64,000 nucleotides of DNA from Scatophagus argus (Eukaryota; Chordata; Actinopteri; Scatophagidae): contig NC_058501.1 of the NCBI RefSeq assembly GCF_020382885.2, positions 4,092,001 through 4,156,000 of the forward strand. The letters are read 5' to 3'. Made by a program: the position numbers and the translations under genes. Under the pieces are notes generated by a model. That model saw nothing but the letters and a program-made list of their open reading frames with translations, searched no databases and had not been told where the DNA came from. Below, piece after piece: positions 51,201-63,415 of the stretch (position 1 is its first letter; every line of letters starts with the position of its first letter).

Positions 51201-53356
51201 TCCCGAAATGCACAGAAAAAATGGCTGGTTAATAAGGTTAAGTTATTGGTCATTCCCAGACTTTATTACAAAGTGGGCTTGTTTCACACCCTGCTACTAT
51301 ATTCTACATTAATGACTGTTTTTGTAGAAGGCCACACCAAAAATTAATTCAGTACACTACTGTTACCAATACTCATTCAGTGGGGAGTATCTTTCACACA
51401 CCAACCTACAAACTGGGGTTGACTGCATTCATATTCTGATATATGCTCTAATGTGTATTTTTTGCAGTTTAATGTGATTTAAAAATGAAAGTTTAAGAAA
51501 TTGAGGAGCACAAAAAAGTTGTAATTGCAAGATTCATTTTGGAAATGAGAGTGTGTGAGGAGCACAGGAAGGCGGCAAAGTTCTCCTACCAGCTTACTGG
51601 AGGCCAATGGGAGCTTTATGAGGGAGTGAAGATCTAGGAGATAATGAGTACTAGATTTCAGACCTGATGAGATAGGTTTTTTTTCACTTTCTATTGTAGG
51701 AAAATCACAGGTGCTCCTAGTAAGATTAACAATGGCTCTGACCATGACAATGTGACAGTGAGCCTGGAAACCAATATGTTTAGTTGTTAGTTTTAGATGA
51801 AAAATGACAATCAATTAATTGACTATCAAGGCATTTTCCATTTAATTTTCTGTCCATAGTTGAACCGCAACTCCACAAATTATAACTAACCTTCTACTTC
51901 AAAGCAAAATATAGTACAGCTAGGACTATGAATGTTCTTTAAGTTTCAATGTCACAACACTTTTTGATGCAAAGTAAGCACATAGTCTGACCTTGAAGGG
52001 TTCCAAGAGATGCAGCTGCAGCTGAGCTTGCAGGAGATCTCGTGCTGCAGAGACCACTGACTGAGGTTCATCACATCAGGGGCCTCGTAAATCCTCACCA
52101 CTCCATCCGCAGAGCAGGTGGTCAACATCAGACCCATGTGTTTAGGAGCAAACTTCACATCAGTCACTGAGGTTCGACTGTCAACTAGTGTGGTTCTTTT
52201 TATCTAAAATAAAACAACATGGAACACCTCCATTAGGTTTTATATTAGCAGCAAAGCTCTGCTTAGACCTTGTGATTCACTGCCATAACTGAGAAGCTGT
52301 CTATGATTGAGAAATAAATGTCTGTGAAGTCTTTTATGGTGGTTTAGACAGATGCTAGAGTTACACTAACCCAGTGGCTCAGTCCTCTCTGCTTGTCATT
52401 GGACTCCCCCACTATCTCTTCCCAGACAGCAGCTGTCCTGTCAAAGGAGCAGGAGGCCAGAACCTGTCCGAATTCTGGATGGGCCCAGGTCACTCTCCAC
52501 ACTGATCCACTGTGTGTCTGCACAGAAAAGAGCTTCTGTCAAATCAATAAACCTCAACACTAGTTTAGGATTTCAAGCTGTATCCATACTAGTGATTATA
52601 TGAAGGTACAAATGACATGGGCTACGACATAACTCATGAAGGAAATTATGTGATGTAATATGCTATATGGTGGAAGACAAATTATTTTACTGGGAAAGCT
52701 TTTAGCAGGTAACACGGATCAAGAAGCAGCAGGTGGTTTACCTTCCAGCTGGCTGTGCAGTGCCACTCTCCGTTCTCGCTTTTGTCCCAAACCTGAGAGA
52801 AACAAGCGTGTGATGTGAAACACTGTTCACTAGGTGTTGCTGAACTACTGGTGATGTTAAAGTACCCGTAAAAGTTGCACATTTGCTAATCTGTTTTGTT
52901 CGAATATCAGCCAATTCTGCAGTGTTTACATTAACATTGCAACTCAGCTTGCCTTCAGCTAACGTTACCCCGACTTGTATGCTGCATGAACCATGGCTAG
53001 CAAACCAGCTACATTTATTAAGATAAAGCTGTCTTTTATGGTCAAAATGGCTGCAAATTTACCAAATTATTTAACGTTACGTGTGTCCATAATTGGCGGA
53101 AAATGACAGTCAGTAAATTCAATAACGGGTCAGGTTAAGGATATTGGTAGTATGGATAATGTTAACAAGCTAGCTGTGACAGCTAAAGCTAACATTAGCA
53201 AATTGATGTAGTTACACTTCTCGTGATTTTTACATTTTACAGTACCTTAACACTTTGATCACTGGAACACGTTGCCATTCTCCGGCCGTGGAAATCATAC
53301 GACACATCGTGAATTAGGTCTTTGTGATCTGCTGCGATGCTACGCGCTACAAACAT
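45271..53356 (-). CDS. seh1l: SEH1L, WD40 nucleoporin and GATOR2 subunit, 9 exons
   Basis: WD-repeat beta-propeller shared by the nuclear pore Y (Nup107-160) complex and by GATOR2, which signals amino-acid sufficiency to mTORC1 (family knowledge). Exons: 53246-53356, 52742-52792, 52371-52517, 51992-52203, 50859-50957, 50582-50722, 50207-50361, 48256-48409, 45271-45448; all phases agree. Product 415 residues (human long form 421). The start [20 protein letters not shown] is the family N-terminus. Propeller blades show as [55 protein letters not shown] and [15 protein letters not shown]. The last exon encodes the long-isoform tail ([16 protein letters not shown]). Reading past the exon 8 donor would stop at once (NGISAGR-stop), giving a short form comparable to the human one ending GRKHS. 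Head to head with PTPN2, tandem with CEP192. Confidence 0.97.
45449..48255 (-). other. SEH1L intron 8
   Basis: 2.8 kb intron upstream of the long-isoform last exon. Its 3' end (45,455-45,600) is purine-rich on plus, so it forms an extended pyrimidine tract before the acceptor. A (CA)n lies at 48,035-48,048. No other feature seen. Confidence 0.75.
49180..49514 (+). mobile_element. Same tRNA-derived SINE, 5'-truncated copy in SEH1L intron
   Basis: Begins at AGAGGTTGGAGAAGCGGCTT and matches the 22.8 kb copy nearly base for base through the (TTC)n tail at 49,492-49,514. It lacks the first part of the A box, and its B box reads CTGTTCGATTCC (one change). It carries a C run at 49,285-49,296. No U2 sequence precedes it. 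Antisense in the intron between SEH1L exons 7 and 8. Confidence 0.88.
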
Positions 53357-54215
53357 GATTACGATTACAATATGCCAGTAAGACTAGCTACACTGGTTAC
53401 CTAGCAGGCCTGTCATGTGTTCACTCGTGTGAGTGTGTTTGGCGGGTCGTCGTAGTGTATGCTGTGACTGTGTGCACCGGTGTTTACCACAGGGGGGCGC
53501 GTTTACACAAATTTTAAGTAAAACATATTTTGAGGTACTTTATGATAACGTCTATGTAGAAACATTTCATGTCAAATTGAACACAACCAAAAACAAATTT
53601 TTAGTAAATCAGGAAACAGGACATCGCACAGCTGTCGTACACAGTTAATGAGTAAACCTCGTTACACTTTTGCTCAACAGTCTTCCTCAGGTCACCGAGG
53701 TTGCCAGGTTTCGCAGAATATTTACCTATATTTAATATACTACTCATACCGAACACTTTTAGAAAAAAGGTTTGTAGATAGACATGTTTGTAATATGTCT
53801 ATATATGCTAATTTATGTATCATTCTAATTTCACCTCTTTTAAAATGAGAAAAAAACCAAAAACAAACATTTTTAAATATTTAAAACAAAAGGATATTTT
53901 AAATAAATCAAATTCAGTTTGCTGCTGTGTCAATACTGATATATGTCTATATGTGTGTAATAAAACATCTACAGAGCACTAAGTGTGTCGAATTCCTTTT
54001 TGGTAGGTTGAGATAAACACGTAACTGGCAACCCAAGTCAGTCAGCGACGCGTGCATGCATGCAGTATTGTGCAGGAGCAGTAGACTCCCCGCAGGGATC
54101 CCCAGGGTTACAGACTGCTGTTTAGATGGTTTGCTGAAAGGAGTAACTTGGTGAACGGTGCTTCAAACACTCTGTGATCATCTTGCAAGGGTCTCAGGGC
54201 ACTATTTACGATACA
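53357..54215. promoter_or_regulatory. Shared divergent promoter region of SEH1L and PTPN2
   Basis: 859 bases separate the two divergent start codons. CpG-bearing patches flank each gene: 53,440-53,505 (GGCGGGTCGTCG, GGGGGGCGCG) next to SEH1L and 54,045-54,125 (AGCGACGCGTGC) next to PTPN2. The middle, 53,560-53,990, is AT-rich and shows nothing recognisable. Human PTPN2 and SEH1L are also head to head. Both transcription starts are inferred to lie here; no TATA or CCAAT box was obvious. Confidence 0.6.
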
Positions 54216-57200
54216 ATGGAGGAAGAATTTAAAGACATCGATTCGTCCGGGAGATGGCAAAACCTTTACAATGTAAGTCGGGACACTGGGCCTCTCGTGT
54301 TTCTATGACAATCGGTTGCTAACTTACTCCGCTAGCTAGCTAATTTGATAGCTAGCCAGTTAGACACCTTACCCATTATTTGGTTACTTTTATCCTTATA
54401 TGCGACTCATTTAATGGTGTTAACCTGCGGACTTCACCATATTGTGTAGAGGCTGTATAGAGTGCACTTGGTGAAGACGAATGAGAAACTAGCAGTCCGC
54501 GCTAATAACGTTAGTCGTTGACTTCCGTAGCTAGAAAACGTGCAGCGACTCGGTCTTCATAGTTGAGCTCTGCTAGCAGACGTCAGCCGCACTTTCTGAG
54601 AACTCATCAGGACTTCCAGAGAAAAACGCATGCGTTTTACCACTAGCTGTCCCAGGAGAGCGCAGCTTTGAGTTTATAGTATTTCTGTTCCGGTTTAACT
54701 TTGTGACCCTGTAATATGTAACTTGGACATAGTTAACTACTAACAGGAGGATAACATGTAACTGGAGATGTTTGTGTCTAACAGTTACCCTATTTGGGAG
54801 TTACTGAGAAACACACAGAGAACTACTTAACATACACCTCATACACTGTAAACAACCACTTTTTTTATTACAGGATATAAATTTTGTCATAGATGGTAGA
54901 TAATTTATCCTGGGCTTCTAGACGGAAATTATATTTTGTAGTTGACTGAGAAGTAATTTCAAACCAGAAACGGTTTCTTGGTCAGTAACTAACACTGACC
55001 TTAGTTTTACCGACAACTAAAGAAATGGTGTACAACTATTCAGATTGATTTCCGTATTGCATTACTGTGACATTGTATTGTATTGCACTGTATTGATTTT
55101 CTTGTTTACTTCAGTGTTGATTAAATTGTTCTGGTCTTTATCAAATTTATAATTTCAGTGTATTCTTTAGCTACTTTTATTTTTATTGGTAAAATAGTTT
55201 ATTTATCATTAAAAGAAAGAGGAAACTTATTATCCACCAGAGGCTAAGTTGGAGACCATCTTTGGCTGCACTCTGTACATGCAGTCTTCATAGTTTATGT
55301 GGTAAAGATTACAGCACACAACAACATAATACAGTACTGGAGACATGACAATAACATCAAAGCAGAGTAGCACATGTCATTTCTAGATGACAGTTCCAGT
55401 GACTCTGACACTAAAGACAAACTGTGTTAAAGATTGTTTACTGTCATGTGTGGCATCTTCACACTATGCTGTCAGTATTACCGGGTACCACTTAAGTCAG
55501 ACATTAGGTGTATATCATATATATATATATATATGCACTGGTTGCTCCCACAGTGTTTCTTCCATTGCTGTTGTTGCCAAAATCTAATCTAATGTATTCT
55601 CTTTCCATGTGGCTTTTTGCCCTCAACAGGAGATCCGTAACCAAGCCAATGAATATCCTTACAAAGTGGCCAAACTTCCAGCAAATCGGAATTTGAACCG
55701 CTACAGAGATGTCAGCCCATGTGAGTCCTATGACAAATAAGGTTATTAGTATAAAACCGTTTCATTGCAAAGGACGTCTCTGTGATTTGTATGATCTCTT
55801 GTCTCTTGGTTTCAGATGATCACAGTCGAGTAAAACTTGAAAACTCTGAAAATGACTACATCAATGCAAGTTTAGTCATGGTGGAAGAAGCCCAAAGAGC
55901 ATACATTCTTTCTCAGGTACAGTGTAGTACAAGCATGGTTTTGTGAGCTTTTGATGAAGTCACAATGTTTTTTTCGTTATTTTGTTCTATGCACAATTCA
56001 TTTCCTTGCTTTCACAGGGGCCTTTGAGAAATACCTGTGGTCATTTCTGGCTGATGATTTGGGAGCAGTGTTCCAAAGCTGTTATAATGCTCAACAGAGT
56101 CATTGAAAAGGGATCTGTGAGTACACTTAAACACCTGCTGATCATTGATTTCTTAAGTCCCTGTCCCTCCCACCATCTCCTCCCTGTTGTCTGTTATTAT
56201 CTTATTCTGGTTATCTGTTGCTCTTCTGTTAACATACCATAACAAGAGTGCTTCGTCATTACACGTAATCTTGTCTGAAGTTGTCTGAAGTTGTCTCTTA
56301 TATAGTTTTTCCACAAAAAGTTAAATAGCCATGTTCAAAATCTCTTAAAATGAATTCTACTCCTCCCTCTTAAAAAAGCCAGGAAACGAGATAGGTTCAA
56401 ACATATATATATTTGTGATGTCTTAAAATTCTACTCAAGTGTCAAACTGGGATTTAAGTTCAACTCAGAGAAAGAGCAAGCTCTTTATTATTTATCGAGC
56501 AAGGGCCACCATGCACAAAATCATTGATCTCAAAGTGAGAAATTATTTATTTATTATTTATGCCAGACTATTAGCTAATTTTCATGTGCTGCCCCAAGGC
56601 AGGTACATGCAATCACCAAATCCTGTAACATCCACTTACATACAACACTGTTAGATGAATGGGCAGCAAACTCTGTACGTGCAGAGTTGAAAGTGTCCCA
56701 AAACTAAAACGTTCTAAAACTTTACACTCCCATACAGTGTCATTAGGGTTGAGAGCTAAAGTCAGTTAAACCTTTTGCAAATCTTTATGGGCGCCTCCTG
56801 TTTATGACTTGTGCAAACAAGCTGCCAAGTCCTATGGAGTGCAGTAACAGTACTATTGCCTATAATGACTCAGAGGACAAGTATCATAATTCTGCATAGC
56901 ACATTCTTTACGTTGGTAGCCGTCCTTCTTGGTAAAAAATGATTCACTGAATCCAATGACTGCCTCATTAAAGATACCCATTTGTGTTTTTATCCTGCAA
57001 GACTTCAGTCAGCTCATCTTTCAAAGGACTCAAAGCACCTGGTTCCCCATCCAAGACTAAGTCAATTTCTTTTTTGTTGTAACAGGAAAAGTGTGCACAG
57101 TATTGGCCCACCACTGAGGAGCAGCAGTTGTCTTTCACAGACACAGGGTTTGTTGTCAGGCTACTTTCTGAGCATGACCAATCCTATTACACAATCCGAG

Positions 57201-60200
57201 TCCTACAACTGCAGAACACAATGGTGAGCACAAGAGGCAGACTATTAGATCATGGCCTTTCTTTTTTAAAATGCAACATGGTTCAATTGCAGAGATTTTA
57301 TATTAGGATGTGAAAACTTCTGTGTGTCTCAATCAGGAAATTTGCAGTCTGTTATTATAACACATTCTTCCCATTGCTTATGCTGTGATGCTTCTTACAG
57401 ACTTAATCTTCAGGCAAGCTAGTTGTTGTAAATATTATTCAGCCTGTCTAAACTTGTGTTATCTTAGGTGGTTTGAAAGTCTGGTTGGAAAATTCAGAAT
57501 GCAAATCTAAATGTAAAGAGATTGTAGATGCTGTGAATTCATTGGCTGTTACATGTTTTCATAGTGACAAATCAGCCTGTCACATGTTTTCTGTTGTAGA
57601 CGGGGGAGTCAAGGGAGATCTACCACTTTCACTACACCACATGGCCTGACTTTGGTGTCCCAGAGTCTCCTGCCTCCTTCCTCAACTTCCTCTTCAAGGT
57701 TCGGGAGTCGGGCTCCTTGGGACCAGAGCATGGGCCCTCAGTGGTGCACTGCAGCGCTGGGATTGGACGCTCAGGCACCTTCGCCTTAGTGGACACTTGC
57801 CTGGTCCTGGTGAGAACAGGGAGGGCCAGTGTCAACAAAGGCAGTCATTGCTGAAGGGAAATGTTACTTAATGATTATGTTCACAACTAAGAATTACAAC
57901 ATTAAGCAAGAGACTCAAGTTATGGCAAGAGTGTGAGATGAGATGTCGTGATTATGCTTGGTGACGGCTGCAAAGGCAAACATTGCAACATGCTGATATG
58001 GTTAAGCACAAAAGGAATTTTTACATTTCACTCAATAACTGGGAAAATGGGTTGACTGACGCAGAGAATTATGAAAATACTGTATGTTATTGTGTTGGCC
58101 CAAACTTTTAATCACACTTGACTTGTTTGACTTGTGACTGACATTTGTTTCCACAAGGGAACAGTCTTCCTCCATGGCATGGTTTTGAACAGAAGGTAGG
58201 GCAATGTGTGCAAGAATTATGCAATTTAAAACTGAAAGAGTTGCCACATGTACAATTTTAAACTCATTTTGAAAGGGATCTCTGAAAAGAGCAGTTTGGA
58301 GCTCTTTCAGCTAACACTGATCCAAGCCTGTTACCTTTAAATTTCCATGACAAATAAAGGGAATTTTGTCAGGGATGCAGGCGTTCAGAAATACAGAGTA
58401 CCGACTGAAGAATTGAGTTTACAGTTCTAGGTAGGATTTGTTAAGAAAACGTCAGTAGAATAAGCAGTTGGGTCATTTTTCTGTAATGAGGCCCCTGCTC
58501 TGACGGGGATCCTGGAGGAAGTGATAGGACAATTGCACGCAAACACACCTGAATGGAGAACTGTACAGTTCTCATTTCCTTATTTCCCAATCGGCTTCTT
58601 ATTGTGACACACAAATTTCTACCAAAAGTTATGGTTATTTTTCATGAGAATTTTCTGTATTTCCCTGTGCTTCTCTTTTTACTGGTTTGAAGTGGACGGG
58701 CTTTGCTTAGAAAAAACGTAATGTCGCGTTTCTTTTTCCACCGGTCACAATTGTGCAACATTTGAATCAGAATCTGATGACAGCTGGGGGGAGGTTGTTG
58801 GGTAACTGTCTCTCAAATCTGATCAAACTACACCCCCACAGTCCTGAAGAAACAGATTAGCTGGGTTTTACTCAGATCCACTCTATAGCCTTTGGACTGT
58901 GTCCTGATCACTTCTCAGGTATCATGATCCCTGTGAACACGTGAAAACATCAAACAGGAACCCTGAACTTTGCAAATGCTGTGCAAATGTGATAAATGTG
59001 AAAAGTAATGTTTTTCATTACTTAGTGAGAACCCAAGCTTACCTGCCGAGCCTTTTCATATCATAAACATGTCAATCTGTTTTTCAGATGGACAGGAGGA
59101 CGGACCCGTCATCAGTGGACATACAGAAGGTGCTACTGGACATGAGGGATTATCGTATGGGCCTGATCCAGACCCCCGACCAGCTCCGCTTCTCCTACAT
59201 GGCTGTGATCGAAGGAGCCAAGCTCACCCTGACGGACAACTCAGTAGCACAGGTAATTCAGTCGCAAGACTGGGGAGTAAGGTTCAGGCTCATGTTGAGA
59301 TGATAATCATCTTGTTGGTGAACTCCAACAACTTGTTGGGCATTGTTGCAGTTTCAAGGTTGGGGTTTTCATTAAAAATCACTATCAGGAGCAGATAGAG
59401 GTTTAAGGTCTCAGAAAGGAATACTGATACCTTGAAAGTGCAGCAGTTCCTCTGTCCTCTTTTTGAATTACTCTATCTCACAGCAGTACACGCTGTCGTA
59501 CATGATCCAGAGCATCCCACACATGGCCAGTATCAGGCTGCAAAATAAGATGATGGTGGCTGATAGAATGGCATGACAACAGTCCTCGGGATCTCATCAC
59601 AGTATCTCTACATTCAAAGTTCCATCAAAAAATGTACCCGTGGTTGCTGTACTGACATTACATCATTCTTGCTGTCTGGGATCTGTCAGTTCAGAGTAAA
59701 CCAGGATTCATCTGTGAAGAGACCAGGTGCTAACGAAGATGACCATTTTCCCACTTGAATCAGTTGTGCAACACTGAACTGCAGTTGTGAGGATGACAAG
59801 CATGCAGATGAGCCTCCCTGAGACGTTTCTGACAGTTCATGCAGAAAATTTTTGTTGCAAACCAACTGTAGCTTCAGCTGTCTGGGTGGCCTGTCTCAGA
59901 CAGCGGAGCAGGTGAAGAAGTCCAATGAGGAGGTCCTGGGCTGGTATGGTTTCATGTGGTCTGCGGTTATGAGGCTGGTTGGATGTACATCCAAATTCTC
60001 TGAAACGACATTGGAGACGGCTTATGGTAGTAAAATGAACATTCAGTGTACTGACAACAGCTCTGGTGGACATTCCTGCTGAACTCTCCCTCAAAGCTTT
60101 CAGTCTGTGGCATTGTGTTGTGTGATGAAACTGCACATTATAGAGTGGATTTTTTTTATTTGACCAGCTCAAAGCACACCTGCGCAATAATCATGTTGTT

Positions 60201-61772
60201 TAATCAGTATATTCATATGCTGTTATGTCAGCTGGATGGATCTTGGCAAAGGAGAAGTGATCACTAACACAAATTTTGACAAATTTGTGCTTAAAAATCT
60301 GAGGAATAAGAGTTTTGTGAGCCTAAAAAAATCTTCAATCCTTTAATTCAGCTTGTGAAGAATGGAAGCAAAAACAAAAGTGTTGTATTTATATTTTTGG
60401 TCAGTGACGAACCTTTTCCTCACTGTATGCTGTGGTCTGTTCCTGGCCTGTTCAGCAGCTGATTCAAACCAGATAGTGATGAATGTGCCAAGAACAGACC
60501 GGATGATTGCGGATCAACAGCTCCTAAAGCAGGTTGAACTTTCTGAGCTGGTACAAAGAGTATATCCTCTGCTGGGCTTTTTGGTGATTGCGTTGATGTT
60601 GGATGCTAACTTGAGATCCTGAGACATTGTGGATACCAGGAACCTGAAGGCTTCCATAGCAGGCACAGTGTTGCTTAGCCCCTCTCATAGGTTTTGATAC
60701 TTGCATGACATATGTAGATAAGCCTTTTTCACAACAGACATGTTGACTTGTCCTAGAGAGAAAAGACTGCTGTCTTTTCATTTTAATTTTAGTCCCAAAA
60801 AAGCAGCTGTGTGATCTGATTGTTGGGGGGGGGGAATTTGAGGAAGGCCACCTAAAGTACAAGTTAAAAAAAAAAAAAAACTCAAATGGTTGCCAAAGTT
60901 ATCAAGTTATGCAAAAAGTATCTTCACTGTAAGTGTTACAAGCTATTTTAACAAGCTGCGTTTTCATTTGCCTGAGTTTTAGTCAAAGTTAAAATGTATA
61001 AACACAAAAGTAGTCCTCACTGTTAGCAAGTAAGTGGAGTAAACATACCTTTTTTGTGTTTCTCTGTGTCTTCTCCCCTTTAGCAAAACAAGCAGAGAGT
61101 GATATCCAGAGATGACTTGGAGCCGGACCTGCCTCCTCCACCACCTCCACCCAGACCTGGCCTCAACGACAGCAGGCCCAACGGTCAGCCAGGAGCCTGC
61201 CAGGAGTCACAGTCCATCTCAGGAGACTACATGCTGGCAAGAGAGCCAGACAGCCAAGACAACAAGATGGCAGAGAACCCTGGACAGTAAGTAACAGGAC
61301 TTCTTAAAGTCAGTTTGGGCAGTTTCATTCTGTACTCCCCATTGTGAATTGCTCATTTTAATGCTTTTGTTTATATCAGGGCACTAAAATGTCACGTAGA
61401 CATTACTTCTGGAGAGCTCAAAGAAATTCATCTTTACCCCCCCCTTCTCCTTCCTGCAGTTTTTTTTGTCATTCTTATGTATTTTTTAATACTCTGGCAA
61501 ATCAGTAACACTGTGCGTGAGATTTATGGAATTTGCACACTGTTGTTTGCTGACTACTTACTTTAACTGACTCTTATTTCAGTGTCAAAAAGCGACACCG
61601 TGAGGAGAGGATAGCCAGCACCTCGCAGAAGGTCCAGCAGATGAAACAGAGACTCACCGACTCGGAGATGAAACGAGAGAAGTGGCAGTACTGGAGACCC
61701 ATTCTGCTCAACGTCGGTGCTGGGGCAGCTTTGGCTGTCGGCCTGCTGGTGTGCTGGATGTACTCCCAGTGA
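54216..61772 (+). CDS. ptpn2: PTPN2 (TC-PTP), ER-anchored type, 9 exons
   Basis: Non-receptor tyrosine phosphatase that dephosphorylates JAK1/3, STATs and receptor kinases (family knowledge). Exons: 54216-54272, 55630-55720, 55816-55916, 56018-56116, 57086-57223, 57600-57809, 59088-59252, 61084-61286, 61583-61772; phases agree. 417 residues, against 415 for human TC48. Visible: pTyr loop [17 protein letters not shown] loop WPDFGVPE (acid D179), signature [13 protein letters not shown] (nucleophile C213, R219), Q-loop [10 protein letters not shown] (Q260). The tail has a proline run (about 304-312), the family motif [10 protein letters not shown], and a C-terminal hydrophobic anchor (about 395-417), as in ER-bound TC48. 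Synteny with SEH1L and CEP192 decides PTPN2 over PTPN1. No separate exon for a soluble nuclear TC45-like form was identified. Start chosen because MEEEFKDID begins the catalytic-domain N-terminus. Confidence 0.97.
54273..59087 (+). other. PTPN2 introns 1-6
   Basis: Introns of 1357, 95, 101, 969, 376 and 1278 bases. The first contains an (AT)n run at 55,514-55,534. No transposon family was recognised, and no extra exon joining in phase was found. Confidence 0.7.
59470..60406 (-). mobile_element. Decayed Tc1/mariner-type transposon in PTPN2 intron 7
   Basis: Minus-strand translations, with frameshifts and stops, follow a Tc1-like transposase: helix-turn-helix part [20 protein letters not shown], linker [20 protein letters not shown] (about 60,090-59,930), a DES-like block at 59,700, YRDEILR near 59,600, and the C-terminal [13 protein letters not shown] at about 59,490-59,530. 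The plus-strand end AAACAAAAGTGTTGTATTTATATTTT...TCAGTG at 60,370-60,406 resembles the inverted-repeat end of teleost Tc1-like elements. The other terminus was not found. It cannot encode an active enzyme. Confidence 0.8.
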
Positions 61773-63415
61773 AACATTTTGGGTCACCTCAAACTGACTC
61801 CTATTTTGCACCAGTACCTGGGATTAGGTACTAACTAGGATTTAGATGGTAATATGTGCATAGCTGAGGGTATTTATTTCTTAAGGTCAAAAAACGGCAG
61901 CGCTAGATCAAATGACTGTGTGTATATTTTTCATGTAAGATCTTAACAAAAATAGTAACATCTCAGGATCTTGGTGCCAGCACGATGATTCAATTTCCTT
62001 TCCTCCTTGTCACTGTTGATGAATGTACTGTATCATAGCAAATTACTTTGAAAGAAACTTACTAAAGGTGCAGTACAAAGCAAAAAAAAAAAAAAAAAAA
62101 AAAAGGAAAAAGAAAAAAAAAATCTGACAGGTTTGTTTTTGCATTCTTTCTTTATAATGTTCAGATGTGTGTTGCTCATCTGTGGACACATTTTACATTT
62201 CAAAATGACTTATGTGGACTGTCCATCCTACCATGGCTATGTAGGTAGACTAAGGAGCCTAGAGGTCAGCTATTTTTAAACATGTTTTTCTGTACTAAAA
62301 ATTTGCATTTCATGCATGCATATAGAGGTTTTCCAGAGCACCACTTGTTCTTCCATTCATATTCAGCAGGGAATCCCAAAATGGCCAGATATATATTTTT
62401 GTGTGACTGGACACTTCATGGGAAGCTGCCTTGCTGATGTTTAAGACTCTGCTAGAATGTTAACCTTTTACTTTCTGTTATATGAGCATGTATTTCATAG
62501 GTTTTGGTTGGATTATACGAGCTGTCGGGTCCCTCACTGCTTAGTTCGTGTATTCACCCACTGGATGGGTTTATGTGTTTATTTTCAGGTTATCCCACTG
62601 TTGTATTTGAGGAAACCAAAGCAAAGCTGTCTGTTTTTTGAAGGTAACAGCCATACAAGCTGTTGAATGATGAAACCTTGTACTCCCATTACGTGGAATG
62701 TATTTTTTGTTGGACGTAACTGACACCTGTATTACAAAGTCATAGTAGTTTTGCATTGTGTGTGACTTTCTTGATTTGAAACCATAGTGTCACTGAATTA
62801 GTTTTCAATTGACTGGGAACAGTGTAAAGCTATAATAGTGCAATTTAGAAGTTGGAGCAGAGCACCTTGGATAAAAATCCAGTTAGGAGAGAGTGATAGC
62901 ATATGCATCTCTTTACCTCTAACCTGTTTTGTTTGCTGGTTGAGATAGCTTTTAATGTGCCTTGAAGTGAATTGTATTGAAAAATTTGTGCTCCAAAGTT
63001 TCTGTGCACAGTCAGGATGGATCAAGGTTTATGTGAGCTGTTGTGTCCCACTTTACATTAGTAACACGTTAGCATTGCACTGACTGGTTTTTAGTAACTG
63101 CAGGTGTGACACAGTTAGGTTTATAAGAGTTGATTGCACACCAGATGTCATTAGCATGTGCTGACTGCTGAGATGAAATGATTGGCTAGTTGCCACTGTT
63201 GGATATGGTTTTAACTCAGCTGTCATTTAACCCAGAGATAGGAGATACGTGCCACCATAACATTCCATTCATTCTTGTTTTCCACAAAAGATTTCAGGGG
63301 AGTTTTTCACACTGCTCAGTTGCAGCGAGAATATGACTGATGGTGTTTTGAAAAAAAAAAGAGCAAACAAAAACATGAAATACATATAAAAATAAAACAA
63401 ATACATTTTTTTAAC
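61773..63415 (+). other. PTPN2 3' UTR
   Basis: About 1.6 kb of AT-rich noncoding sequence follows the stop codon, with a pure A run at 62,082-62,104. No further gene, repeat family or open frame of note. It ends at the AATAAA near 63,391. Confidence 0.55.
63391..63396 (+). terminator. Poly(A) signal candidate of PTPN2
   Basis: AATAAA followed within 40 bases by TGTTTGTGTC and a T run, a typical GU/U-rich downstream element. It is 1.6 kb from the stop, a reasonable 3' UTR for this family. Confidence 0.5.

Noticed and set aside
54216..61772. Assignment of the phosphatase as PTPN1 (PTP1B)
   Set aside because: The proline-rich tail resembles PTP1B, but the [10 protein letters not shown] motif, the anchor sequence and synteny with SEH1L/CEP192 indicate PTPN2.
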